The notes: generated by a model not told the origin, from the sequence alone. DNA of 64,000 bases from Acidimicrobiales bacterium (GCA_014239555.1 JAAZYR010000005.1:1-64000), one strand, 5' to 3'. Shown: positions 25,588-34,213, counted from the stretch's first letter. Numbers and translations: made by a program.

Positions 25588-26885
25588 TTGACTGGTAGAT
25601 GTTTCGGGCCGTTTTGGAAATTAGAAATTAGGTGTTCCGGTTCTCCGTTGAGTTCGATATTTGGCAGCCGCCATAAGACCTGCTCAAAGATGGCAGACAT
25701 CTGACGTCGAGCGACGTGGGCTCCTAAACAGAAGTGGGGGCCGGCGCCAAAGGTGACATGGTCATTTGGGGTTCGTTCAACATCGAATTGGTCCGGGTTT
25801 TGAAAAGCTGTGGGGTCTCGATTCGCTGCTACGTGATACACGACGATTTTGTCGTTTCGGCTGATACTGGCCCCGCCTAGGTCCACAGCACGTGTGGCGG
25901 TGCGGCGGAAATGCACCACAGGGGGGGAATATCGCAACATTTCTTCGATGGCACTGGGAAGCAGTTCGGGGTGAGAGATCAACTTCTTCATCTGCGCTGG
26001 GTGTTCAAGCAGTGCGAGCATCCCTCCTGGAATCCCGTTTCTAAGTGTTTCATTGCCTGCAACTGCAAACAGAAAGAACATGGTTTCGAATTCTTCGGTC
26101 GTTATTGCTCCCTCCTCGTCTTCAGTCGCGAGGAGGGTCGATACCACGTCGTCACCTGGGTATCGTCGGCGATATTTAGCCAACTCCGACGCGTATAAGT
26201 ACATGTCGGCGAGTCCTTCGCGGGACCGGGGGTCGGGCATTCGTCCGCTCCCATCTGGTCTGATTTCATCTCTCAGCTTCCGAGCCTTGCGTGCCATGTC
26301 AGTGCCAGTGGATGGGTCGAATTGATCAGAAATTGCGTATTCACTGTCTTGATAGCCGATGACTCTGTTGCTCCAATCGAATAGCAGCATGCGGTCTTCT
26401 TCAGGAACCCCCATGATCTCAGCGAGTGTCATGAGAGGTAACTCCGCAGCGATATCGCTTGCAAAATCTGCGTTGCCCTTGGGAACAACTCTGTCGATTA
26501 TCAATTTCGCTCGACGCGAAATACCGTCCTCGAGCGCGGCTATAGCGCGAGGAGTAAACGACTTCGCCAGCAGTCGGCGCAGGCGAGTATGGCTGGGTGG
26601 GTCCTGGTTCAGCATCATGCGTTGCACGAAAGCCAACATCTCTGCTGTGCCCGGATCACGTATCTGGGTCGCCCCTCGATGAGATGAAAACGTTGATGGG
26701 TCGCGCAACACTTGGTTGACCAGTTTGTGGGTGAGCACGGCCCAGTAACCCGGTCCTTCGCTCCAACCCATTACGGACGGTTCGGCCACCCAATGGACAG
26801 GTGCCTCTTCTCTCATTTCTGCGATGAGGTCGTATGGGACACCTTGGGTGTAGGTCGCGGGGTCGAACAATCGAGTGCGATCCAT
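25572..26885 (-). CDS. Cytochrome P450
   Basis: A 437-residue soluble bacterial P450. The haem-binding loop FGAGPHFCLGAHVARR places the thiolate at Cys386; the I-helix carries FAVAGNETLRNG, with Asn where many have Asp or Thr-adjacent acids, and the K-helix ExxR is in EEMLRYSPPV. It needs a ferredoxin and reductase, none of which is in the window. It resembles CYP families used in actinobacteria on steroids, terpenes and fatty acids, but I cannot name the substrate. It is the first gene of the minus-strand run 26885 to 20301, 69 bp from the divergent BrkB-like gene. Confidence 0.93.
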   Translation of the reverse strand: MDRTRLFDPATYTQGVPYDLIAEMREEAPVHWVAEPSVMGWSEGPGYWAVLTHKLVNQVLRDPSTFSSHRGATQIRDPGTAEMLAFVQRMMLNQDPPSHTRLRRLLAKSFTPRAIAALEDGISRRAKLIIDRVVPKGNADFASDIAAELPLMTLAEIMGVPEEDRMLLFDWSNRVIGYQDSEYAISDQFDPSTGTDMARKARKLRDEIRPDGSGRMPDPRSREGLADMYLYASELAKYRRRYPGDDVVSTLLATEDEEGAITTEEFETMFFLFAVAGNETLRNGIPGGMLALLEHPAQMKKLISHPELLPSAIEEMLRYSPPVVHFRRTATRAVDLGGASISRNDKIVVYHVAANRDPTAFQNPDQFDVERTPNDHVTFGAGPHFCLGAHVARRQMSAIFEQVLWRLPNIELNGEPEHLISNFQNGPKHLPVKWNNK

Positions 26886-26954
26886 TCCCCGTTACTAGCA
26901 CGATTGGAGTTGCCTTCGACCCGCGTTCTTTGCAGATAGTTGGTCGATTGCACA

Positions 26955-27983
26955 ATGACTGGCACCCTTGGTTTAATGACGAGTTCCCAGCCCGACGGTC
27001 TCGGCGCCCGTTGGCGTCCTGGCTTCTGGCAACTACTGCGCCAGTTCACTTCGAACGTGTCAGATCATCACACCCTTTTAGCTGCCGCTGGTGTGGCCTA
27101 TTACTTTGCTCTGGCGTTGGTTCCTGCTGTGGTGACGATTGTTTCAATTTACGGTTTGGTCGCTGAACCCAACGAAGTAGCCGACCAGCTCGAACCGCTA
27201 ACCAATGCTCTCCCCAGCGAAGCTGGACAACTTGTGGTTGCGCAGCTTCGGGGAGTTACGTCAATCGGTGATGGTCGAGTAGGCATCAGTCTTGGTATTG
27301 GTTTGTTCGGTTTGTTGTGGTTGGTTTCAAATGCCTTTAATTCGTCCGTCATGGCAATCAGAATCGCTCATGCTCGACGAAGTCCCCATAATTGGGTTCA
27401 AGGGAGAATTTTCGCGCTGAAGCTATCTGCAGTCGCTATGGCGGTGACGACCGTAGTGATTTGGGGAGTGATTGCGTTCCCGAGAACTCTCGAAGCAGCG
27501 GGATTTACCGATGGGGCTCGCCCTTGGCTGGAAGCGATTCGTTGGCCCATGGTGCTCGTCCTTGCTTCTATGTCGTTGGGCTGGATTTACCGGATGGTGG
27601 TGGGACCGTCGGTACGCACTCGCGCGCGCGTCGTAGCGGTCGGAATTGGTGGTGCGATTTGGATCAGCGGCACGTTTGGTATGAGCGTTGCCGCAAGTTC
27701 AGCGGACCAACTCCAGGCCACGTTCGGATCCCTCGGAGCGGTCGCTGTTCTACTGATTTGGTTATACCTCTCGGCGTCGTCGATGCTTCTAGCAGCGGAA
27801 GCAGAGTCGGTACTAGCTGAGGCGTGGCGGCGCGGTCCGGTTAGGAGGGGCGGGCGGGGTCGCCAACACAAAAAAAACCATACCGAGCGCGGCGAGGGTG
27901 GCCAAAACCAAGAACCCGGCCCTGTAGGTTCCGGTGATGTCGGCCAGGACACCGGCGATGATGGGGCCAAAGACGGTCCCTAA
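26955..27983 (+). CDS. YihY/BrkB-family membrane protein
   Basis: An integral membrane protein of the YihY (formerly RNase BN) family with about six helices; LLAAAGVAYYFALALVPAVV and LGAVAVLLIWLYLSASSMLL are the family hallmarks. The function of the family is unresolved. I use ATG 26955; TTG 26940 and ATG 26976 are in frame and no ribosome site decides. The domain ends near 27810. The last ~56 residues form a Gly/Arg/Gln/Asp-rich disordered tail that lies entirely antisense to the convergent MFS gene, an overlap of 171 bp. Confidence 0.85.
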   Translation: MTGTLGLMTSSQPDGLGARWRPGFWQLLRQFTSNVSDHHTLLAAAGVAYYFALALVPAVVTIVSIYGLVAEPNEVADQLEPLTNALPSEAGQLVVAQLRGVTSIGDGRVGISLGIGLFGLLWLVSNAFNSSVMAIRIAHARRSPHNWVQGRIFALKLSAVAMAVTTVVIWGVIAFPRTLEAAGFTDGARPWLEAIRWPMVLVLASMSLGWIYRMVVGPSVRTRARVVAVGIGGAIWISGTFGMSVAASSADQLQATFGSLGAVAVLLIWLYLSASSMLLAAEAESVLAEAWRRGPVRRGGRGRQHKKNHTERGEGGQNQEPGPVGSGDVGQDTGDDGAKDGP

Positions 27984-29075
27984 CATCACAATCAATGAGC
28001 TCAGTCCCATGATGAACCCGAAAGATGACGATCCGAAATAGTCAGCGCGAAGAGCCTGCATAAGCGGTCCTCTTGCGCCCCATGCCACTCCATGCAGGAC
28101 TACGAAGAGGCCGATCATCCAAGCTCGGTGCGCGAATGCAAGCACAAGAATTCCACCTGCATGGCCCAGCATCGCTAGCGATGCGATGAGACGCTTGTTG
28201 ATGCGGTCGCCAAGCGCACCTCCAATTGCCATGCCGATGATTTGCATAATTGGTAGAGCGGCGCCTACGAAGCTGGCTTGTTGTAACGAATAGCCCCGTT
28301 CCGATGTGAGAAATAGTGCCAGGTGGGCCATAACCGCCCCAACCACGAAGAGGGCACTCATGTGGCCGAGGGAAATCATCCAGAAAGCCCGAGTACGGAT
28401 CGCTTCTTTAGCTGTGAAGTGAACTGAGGTAAGACCTTCAGCTGTGTATGGCTCAACTAGCTCTTCGGGGGTGAGCCCGTCGACAGGTTCTCCGTAGTCA
28501 GCCGGATATCCGTCGAGGTAACGGGCGAAGAAGTACACCCCTATGCCCGCTAGAACACCAGAAACAGATGCTGTCGCCCGCCAGCCGTTGGCGTTCATCG
28601 ACCAAACCACGACAGGAACAGCTAATCCGCCAGCTGCGAATCCCAAGCTTCCCGTTGCCAGTGCACGGGCTCGTCGTCGTTCGAACCAACGAACAATTGC
28701 CACGGTAACGGTCAGGAAACCACTTAAACCCGCACCGATTGCGATGAGCAGAAAAGAGGCGAAGAACTCCCAAAGATTTTGTATTCGGCCAAACCATAGA
28801 AATCCCAGGACAAGGAATACTGAACCGATCCGAGCGATACGTTTAGGGCCAAATCGATCAAGCATCCACCCTTGCATCGGCCCGAGTAACGCTGATTCGA
28901 ATCGGTTTACCGAAAAAGCGGCGGAGAGGACGGATTTACTCCACCCGAATTGTCGCTCAAGTACTACCAGGTAGCTTCCCATCGCTTGCATGATTAGGGC
29001 GCTCTGGATGAACTGAATGATGATGCCTGAACTGACGACCTTCCACCCTCGGAAGATCGGTCGGTTACCAGGCAT
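27813..29075 (-). CDS. MFS transporter (monocarboxylate/oxalate-formate type)
   Basis: A 12-helix major facilitator of about 420 residues starting at ATG 29075, nine residues before FRGWKVV, as in the paralogue at 46945. The loop 2-3 motif is MLDRFGPKRIARIG and the repeat in the second half is ALGDRINKRLIASL. The protein resembles carriers for small carboxylic acids. TTG 29138 or ATG 29123 would extend it but add no membrane sequence. Its last 57 codons overlap the BrkB-like gene on the other strand. Confidence 0.87.
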   Translation of the reverse strand: MPGNRPIFRGWKVVSSGIIIQFIQSALIMQAMGSYLVVLERQFGWSKSVLSAAFSVNRFESALLGPMQGWMLDRFGPKRIARIGSVFLVLGFLWFGRIQNLWEFFASFLLIAIGAGLSGFLTVTVAIVRWFERRRARALATGSLGFAAGGLAVPVVVWSMNANGWRATASVSGVLAGIGVYFFARYLDGYPADYGEPVDGLTPEELVEPYTAEGLTSVHFTAKEAIRTRAFWMISLGHMSALFVVGAVMAHLALFLTSERGYSLQQASFVGAALPIMQIIGMAIGGALGDRINKRLIASLAMLGHAGGILVLAFAHRAWMIGLFVVLHGVAWGARGPLMQALRADYFGSSSFGFIMGLSSLIVMLGTVFGPIIAGVLADITGTYRAGFLVLATLAALGMVFFVLATPPAPPNRTAPPRLS

Positions 29076-29170
29076 CGTTACATGGTGCCATTGTGTGTGT
29101 AGTTTCGCCTCATCGAACGCCATCAAGGAGGGGACCAAGTGTTGTCAGCAGTCTCTGGTGAAGGACAGAC

Positions 29171-30094
29171 ATGAGCCAGCAGGGCGAAATTATTGGTTTC
29201 GTAGGTCTGGGAAATATGGGTGGCGCGATGTGTGATCGTCTCGTCAAAGCTGGTCATTCAGTTTCCGTCTATGACGTTAGGAGCGAGGCGGTTCAGCAGT
29301 TGGTTGACCGTGGTGCCCAACCAAGCGAATCGGCATGGGAGTGTGCGGCCCGAGCGGATCTGCTTTTTACTTCGCTTCCACGTCCAGACGATGTAGAAGA
29401 CGTAATGGGCGGCGTTGACGGGGCGCTGCAGGCGTTGCGGCCCGGGTCGGTATGGGTTGACCTGACCACCAATCAGGTCGAGCTAGTGCGAGCTTTGGCA
29501 GATCAAGCTCCTCATGGGGTTGACGTCGTTGACTCCCCCGTCACCGGCGCCGTTGACGGGGCTCGAAACGGGTCCCTGACATTGTTTGTCGGCGGAGAAG
29601 AAACAGTCGTTGAGCGAGTCATACCAGTACTCGAGAACCTTGGACTGGTGATACCCACGGGAAAGTTAGGTTCGGGCAATGTCGTGAAATTGGTCACAAA
29701 CCAACTCTGGTTTGTTCACGCTGCCGCACTAGGGGAAGGTTTCGCCCTGGGAATGGCGAATGGTGTCAGGCTCGAAACCCTTTGGTACGCGATCAAAGAA
29801 TCGGTCGCCGACTCCTTTGTCGCCCGTCATGACGCCCCATCAATTTTCGCCGGACATTATGACCCTAGTTTTTCCCTCGATCTATGCGTGAAAGATCTCA
29901 AGCTCATTAACGAATTGTCGAAAGTAGTGCGTGCAAAGCTGCCGTTAACTGAAACCGCTGCAGAGATTTTCAGTCAAGCAGCCAATCGATACGGTCACGG
30001 TGCCGGAGAATTACACGTAGCACGAAAGATCGAAGATGACGCCCAATTGTCATTTCGTATGGAAGGCGACTGGACGCCGCCCTGGGAACAATGA
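29171..30094 (+). CDS. 3-hydroxyisobutyrate dehydrogenase-family oxidoreductase
   Basis: A 307-residue beta-hydroxyacid dehydrogenase. GFVGLGNMGGAM is the dinucleotide-binding loop, DSPVTGAVDGARNGSLTLFV the substrate-binding signature, and the catalytic Lys is in GNVVKLVTNQLWF. The family oxidises 3-hydroxyisobutyrate, tartronate semialdehyde and similar acids. AAGGAC precedes the ATG. It is followed after 1 bp by a 2-oxoglutarate oxygenase gene and probably forms an operon with it and the hydrolase at 31033. Confidence 0.9.
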   Translation: MSQQGEIIGFVGLGNMGGAMCDRLVKAGHSVSVYDVRSEAVQQLVDRGAQPSESAWECAARADLLFTSLPRPDDVEDVMGGVDGALQALRPGSVWVDLTTNQVELVRALADQAPHGVDVVDSPVTGAVDGARNGSLTLFVGGEETVVERVIPVLENLGLVIPTGKLGSGNVVKLVTNQLWFVHAAALGEGFALGMANGVRLETLWYAIKESVADSFVARHDAPSIFAGHYDPSFSLDLCVKDLKLINELSKVVRAKLPLTETAAEIFSQAANRYGHGAGELHVARKIEDDAQLSFRMEGDWTPPWEQ

Positions 30095-30095
30095 G

Positions 30096-30971
30096 GTGAC
30101 TTCGACGGCTAGTAGCCATCCGCTAGGTGAGCTGATCGATTTGGTGAAATATCCGCTCGATCGTCCCGAAAGCCGCGATTACTGGGCTTCCGTGATGACT
30201 GCCCGGAATCAGCTCGGAGTTGACGGGTGCGCTGTAATCAATGATTTCGTTCACCCTCGGGGGGTTACGGCACTGAATCAGGAGATTCTTTCGCAGAAAC
30301 ACACGACCCACTTCTCCGATCAGGCGATGAACCCCTATTTTCACTTTGAACACAACCCCCACTTTTCTGATGATCACCCGATGAACACGTTTCTTGAACG
30401 TTCAAGTGGTTTCATTCCCGGTGATAGCTGGGATCGGTACGGCCCGATGAGTCAGATTTTTCGGGCCCCTGAAATGGCCACATTCCTGGCTGCGTGTCTG
30501 CAGATTTCCGAACTGCACTGTTATGCCGATCCCCTCGCGGGGTTGACATCAAATATTTTGGATCCGGGGCAACTTTTTACCTGGCACTTCGACACCAACG
30601 ACTTTGCTGTCACGATCTTGGTGCAACAAGCTGACAGCGGTGGCCTGTTTGAATATGCGCCCCAAATTAGAAGCGCTAGCAATGAAGGATTTCACCTCGT
30701 CAGCAAAATCCTCAACGGCAGTCGCCACGAGGTGAAGACCCTCGACTTGCGGCCAGGCGACCTGCAAATCTTCCGGGGGCGGCACTCTTTGCATCGGGTC
30801 AGTCGAGTGTCACCCGAGAGTTGTTCCCGGCACGCCGCTATCTACGCGTATACCGAAAAACCCGGCGTCGTTGGTCGCGTCGAACGAACAACCCAGCTTT
30901 TCGGTCGGGTTCTTCCCGAGCATCTTGAAGCAGAACGCGAACGCGTTCGCAGCGACAAGCTGGTCGACTAA
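30096..30971 (+). CDS. HalD/BesD-like 2-oxoglutarate/Fe(II) oxygenase
   Basis: I start at GTG 30096, one base after the previous stop (about 291 residues). The core contains FTWHFDTNDFAVTILVQQ, GLFEYAPQIRS and FRGRHSLHRVSRV. The first gives a His-x-Asp pair, the last the distal His, with an Arg for 2-oxoglutarate downstream. The layout resembles the HalD/BesD group that acts on free amino acids. Radical halogenases of that group replace the Asp with Gly; as the carboxylate is present here I predict hydroxylation rather than halogenation. The substrate is unknown. It lies in a co-directional set with a HIBADH-like dehydrogenase and a hydrolase. Confidence 0.72.
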   Translation: MTSTASSHPLGELIDLVKYPLDRPESRDYWASVMTARNQLGVDGCAVINDFVHPRGVTALNQEILSQKHTTHFSDQAMNPYFHFEHNPHFSDDHPMNTFLERSSGFIPGDSWDRYGPMSQIFRAPEMATFLAACLQISELHCYADPLAGLTSNILDPGQLFTWHFDTNDFAVTILVQQADSGGLFEYAPQIRSASNEGFHLVSKILNGSRHEVKTLDLRPGDLQIFRGRHSLHRVSRVSPESCSRHAAIYAYTEKPGVVGRVERTTQLFGRVLPEHLEAERERVRSDKLVD

Positions 30972-31032
30972 CCGATGCGCTGAAGACCCCAAAGCGGCAG
31001 CTTCAACAGTCGACCGCCGTTACGATTAATCG

Positions 31033-31770
31033 ATGACCGGATCTACACCCACCCTCCTGCTGCTCCATGGCCTCGGCGCCACGGCACAAGTGTGGGATCC
31101 ACTTATTGCGACGGCGAAATGGGCAGGGCGAGTTGTTGCGCCTGATTTGCGCGGCCACGGATCCGCCCGCTGGGCTGAAAACTACTCATTCGGTGGGATG
31201 GCCTCAGACGTAGCGGAGTTGGTAGAAGTCGATGAAACCTATGTGGTACTAGGGCATTCCATGGGCGGTGTCGTGGGAGCTGCTTTAGCGACCGGCTTAT
31301 TCGGTCATCCTCCGCTAGCAGTTGGGGTTATTGGGGCAAAGATTGTTTGGTCTGATGAGGAGTTGGCGAAGCTCCCTGAGGTTGCCGCGAAACCGCCAAG
31401 AGTTTTCGATAACCGAGAAGGGGCTGCCGATTGGTTTCTCAAACTTTCGGGGCTGTTTGGGGTCGTGCCGTCTGATAGCCCGCTCACAGAACGCGGAGTG
31501 GTCCACATTTCCGATGGCTGGAGGGCAAGCCAGGATCCGCGAAGCGTTCTTGTGGGAACAGGCGCCCCGCCTTTCTCTGAAATGTTAAAAGACGTGTTGG
31601 CGCCGACTTTTATGTCACTTGGAGAACATGACCCGTTGGTGTCCCCGTCTGATCACAAGAACATGCCTACCGATTCGCCTCATGTATTCAAAGGATTGGG
31701 ACACAACGCCATGGTTGAAGATCCAGCGACCGTGTGGTCATGGTTTTGTAAAGCAGCTTCACTCGTCTGA
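31033..31770 (+). CDS. Alpha/beta-fold hydrolase
   Basis: A 245-residue alpha/beta hydrolase. The oxyanion region is LLLHGLGAT, the nucleophile Ser is in VVLGHSMGGVVGAA, the acid in SLGEHDPLVSP, and the His in FKGLGHNAMVEDP. This is the layout of esterases, lactonases and C-C hydrolases such as MhpC. The gene follows the 2OG oxygenase after 61 bp on the same strand. Its stop codon lies at the edge of a hexanucleotide repeat shared with the convergent membrane-protein gene. Confidence 0.87.
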   Translation: MTGSTPTLLLLHGLGATAQVWDPLIATAKWAGRVVAPDLRGHGSARWAENYSFGGMASDVAELVEVDETYVVLGHSMGGVVGAALATGLFGHPPLAVGVIGAKIVWSDEELAKLPEVAAKPPRVFDNREGAADWFLKLSGLFGVVPSDSPLTERGVVHISDGWRASQDPRSVLVGTGAPPFSEMLKDVLAPTFMSLGEHDPLVSPSDHKNMPTDSPHVFKGLGHNAMVEDPATVWSWFCKAASLV

Positions 31771-32169
31771 AGTCGAAGTCGAAGTCGAAGTCGAAGTCGA
31801 AGTCGAAGTCGAAGTCGATGTCGATGTCGCCAACGCGACCATCGCGAATGTGACGATCATCAACGAAGTGTGCACAGCTTTGAATCCGAAAGACCAGTCG
31901 CTGTCAATCAAAATACTGCTTCCACGTATTAGCCAAAATCCGATAGACCAGGTCGCTAACCATTTGAGAGGGTTCCACCCAGGGCGACCCGAAACTACCC
32001 ACGACAGTGTGACTGTGGCCAACAGTAAAAAAATCCCGGCAACCGCTAGTCGCCAAGCAGCTGCAACTCCATCGAGATCGTCATTTGTTAGGACATTACG
32101 GATCCGAGAAATCCATAGCGCAAAGGTCCAACCCAGAAGCGGAAAGACCCGCCACCTATTCGTTCTCAA
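31759..32169 (-). CDS. Small membrane protein with a Thr-Ser repeat tail
   Basis: A 136-residue protein with three or four hydrophobic segments (WRVFPLLGWTFALWI, AWRLAVAGIFLLLATVTLSW, LATWSIGFWLIRG, TSLMIVTFAMVALA). I do not recognise the family. The C-terminus is about ten Ser-Thr pairs encoded by a perfect hexanucleotide repeat. It overlaps the SDR gene upstream by 4 bp, so it is likely co-transcribed with it, and converges with the hydrolase by 12 bp. The topology suggests a small integral protein with its tail free in solution; function unknown. Confidence 0.7.
   Translation of the reverse strand: MRTNRWRVFPLLGWTFALWISRIRNVLTNDDLDGVAAAWRLAVAGIFLLLATVTLSWVVSGRPGWNPLKWLATWSIGFWLIRGSSILIDSDWSFGFKAVHTSLMIVTFAMVALATSTSTSTSTSTSTSTSTSTSDE
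31769..31828. repeat. Hexanucleotide tandem repeat, (GAAGTC)8 (GATGTC)2
   Basis: Eight perfect GAAGTC units at 31769-31816 are followed by two GATGTC units. On the minus strand they encode the Ser-Thr tail of the membrane protein, and they begin at the hydrolase stop codon. Slippage would change the tail by two residues per unit without breaking the frame. Confidence 0.95.
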
Positions 32170-32936
32170 CCCTCCTCGATAGGTAACTCACCGGCGATCC
32201 GGATGAGTTCTCCGCCATCGATCGTCAGCGTGTTACCTGTCATCCAAGATGCACCAGCCGACAAGTAAAGGGCCGCTTCGCCTATGTCTTCAGGTTCTCC
32301 GAGACGTTGGAGCGGCAGCATGTCCGAAATCATTTGCCCTCGCGGCCCATCCCACAAGACCTTCGCGAAGTCGGTACGAATCAAACCGGGCGCAATGCAA
32401 TTGACTCGGACTTTGGGTCCCAGTTCGGCGGCCAACTGTCGGGTCATATGCATTAGGGCGTCCTTGAACATGCAATAAACACCTAATGCTTCACTCGTGG
32501 TGAACCCGCCTACAGAAGCGATGTTGATAACCGACCCGCCATGTTCTTGCATCCACTTTTGCCACGCCGTCTGGGTCCATTGCAAAGGAGCTCGGAGGTT
32601 TACTTCGTATGTCTTGTCTAGCCGTGGAACATCGCAGTCGATCATGGGTCCTGCCCATGGATTCGTCGCTGCATTGTTGACAAGAATGTCGATAGCACCG
32701 AATCGCTCAATCGTGGCGTCTATCACCCGCTCCGCTTCCTCAAGCTGACCGATGTGTGACGCCACGTAGTCACTATCGCCTCCGATGTCGGTCAGAGCCG
32801 CTTCACATTTTTCAGCTTTTCGGCTGGTGATCATCACTTGAGCTCCGGCTGCAGCAAATGCTGCGGCAATACCTTTCCCAATGCCGGCTGAGCCGCCAGT
32901 TACCAGCGCAGTTTTCCCGTCAAGTCGTAAATCCAT
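32166..32936 (-). CDS. Short-chain dehydrogenase/reductase
   Basis: A 256-residue SDR: TGGSAGIG cofactor loop, ITSRKAEKC after strand 2 (Arg/Lys suggests NADP), NNAATNP in place of NNAG, Ser in NIASVGG, YCMFKDA with Tyr and Lys, and GNTLTIDGG near the end. The order of genes on this strand (acyl-CoA dehydrogenase, then this SDR, then the small membrane protein) suggests a beta-oxidation-like pair; the substrate is open. Confidence 0.9.
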   Translation of the reverse strand: MDLRLDGKTALVTGGSAGIGKGIAAAFAAAGAQVMITSRKAEKCEAALTDIGGDSDYVASHIGQLEEAERVIDATIERFGAIDILVNNAATNPWAGPMIDCDVPRLDKTYEVNLRAPLQWTQTAWQKWMQEHGGSVINIASVGGFTTSEALGVYCMFKDALMHMTRQLAAELGPKVRVNCIAPGLIRTDFAKVLWDGPRGQMISDMLPLQRLGEPEDIGEAALYLSAGASWMTGNTLTIDGGELIRIAGELPIEEG

Positions 32937-32962
32937 GTTGACATTTCCCTTTGTAGTCCGGT

Positions 32963-34213
32963 TCAGTTTTTTCCGATTTCATTCCAGGGCCCGCTATCAG
33001 CTCGCGGCTCACGAGGGAGCCCCAAGACTCGATCACCAACAATGTTGCGCTGTACCTCTGATGTGCCCGCATAGATAGTGCCCGGACGGGCCCCCAGCAT
33101 GGTCTGCACCCACGCGAGCGTCGAAAACTCAGCGCCAATTGCGTCGGTCTGTATTCCATGAGCTGCCGGGCGGCCACTTGGAGTCATCGCCTCCGCTCCG
33201 AGTATGTGCATCGTCTTTTCAGTAAACCATGTGTGATATTCGCTCCAAATGAGTTTATGAAGAGACGATTCTGGCCCTGGCGTATTACCAGCGAGAACTG
33301 ACGTTACTTGTCGTTGCCCCATCCATTTCATAATTTCTACTGTGCTGTGTGCGCGTGCAAGGTCTTGTCGCATCAGAGGATCGCTGGTGAGTCCCCGTTG
33401 TTGCGCGACAGCCGACACTCTGTCCAACTCATCTCTAAATCGAACAGCGTCAGTTGTAGCGCCGTGACCTCTCTCAAATCCAAGAAGTACGTTTGCCACT
33501 CGCCAGCCGTCATTTACGTCGCCAACCACGTTTTCTTTAGGGGCTTTTGCATCGCTGAAAAACACTTCGTTGAAGTCATGGCGGTTACTGATGTTGATAA
33601 TGGGACGGCATTCAACCCCTTCTTGTTGCATGGGAACGAGAAGGAAGGAAATGCCTTTGTGTTTTGGCGCCTCTGGGGCGGTTCGGCACAGCACAAAAAC
33701 CCAGTTAGCCGTGTGGCCACTTGATGTCCAAACTTTCTGGCCGTTAATCACCCACTCGTCACCATCAAGAACAGCACGAGTACCAAGATTCGCCAAGTCT
33801 GATCCACTGTTCGGTTCGCTATATCCCTGACACCATCGATCTTCACCGCTAATGATTCGCGGGAGGAACTTACGTTTTTGTTCTTCGCTTCCACACTGAA
33901 TAATTGCGTTTCCTACCATCGTGATAGAAAAGCCATCGTTTTGGTTACCTTCGGGTACTCCAGCTTTCGCGAATTCCTCAGCAAGGACGATCCGTTCGAT
34001 TTCGCTGAGCCCTGCTCCTCCGTATTCTTCGGGCCAGGACACCGCAAGCAGGCGATTCTCCGCCAGGAGGGCTCGCCATTCCTCGACGAAGCGATCTCGA
34101 GAAGGTTCGTCGAGGCCCCCAAGCCCGTTCCAGTTACTTGGTAAATGCTCACCCAAAAAGCCTTGAATTTTTTGACGATACGTTTCGGCCTCGTGGTTAT
34201 AAGTCGGATGCAT
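32963..34213 (-). CDS. Acyl-CoA dehydrogenase family protein
   Basis: A 416-residue flavoprotein with all three domains. RWCQGYSEPNSGSDLANLGT and WVINGQKVWTSSGHTANWVF form the FAD/substrate region; the C-terminal SLHKLIWSEYHTWFTEKTMH and AGTSEVQRNIVGDRVL end the protein. The position that carries the catalytic Glu in short- and medium-chain enzymes (EGTSE/Q) reads Ala here (IYAGTSEVQ), so the base must come from another helix or from a partner subunit, as in hetero-oligomeric actinobacterial FadE pairs. A 27-bp gap separates it from the downstream SDR. Confidence 0.9.
   Translation of the reverse strand: MHPTYNHEAETYRQKIQGFLGEHLPSNWNGLGGLDEPSRDRFVEEWRALLAENRLLAVSWPEEYGGAGLSEIERIVLAEEFAKAGVPEGNQNDGFSITMVGNAIIQCGSEEQKRKFLPRIISGEDRWCQGYSEPNSGSDLANLGTRAVLDGDEWVINGQKVWTSSGHTANWVFVLCRTAPEAPKHKGISFLLVPMQQEGVECRPIINISNRHDFNEVFFSDAKAPKENVVGDVNDGWRVANVLLGFERGHGATTDAVRFRDELDRVSAVAQQRGLTSDPLMRQDLARAHSTVEIMKWMGQRQVTSVLAGNTPGPESSLHKLIWSEYHTWFTEKTMHILGAEAMTPSGRPAAHGIQTDAIGAEFSTLAWVQTMLGARPGTIYAGTSEVQRNIVGDRVLGLPREPRADSGPWNEIGKN

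Noticed and set aside
27867-27876. Run of eight A in the BrkB/MFS overlap as a frameshift site
   Set aside because: The MFS frame stays intact through it; there is no need for a programmed shift.
31619-32182. Plus-strand frame with a long Glu-Val repeat
   Set aside because: It lies antisense to the membrane-protein gene and out of frame with the hydrolase; the Glu-Val run is only the other reading of the hexanucleotide repeat.
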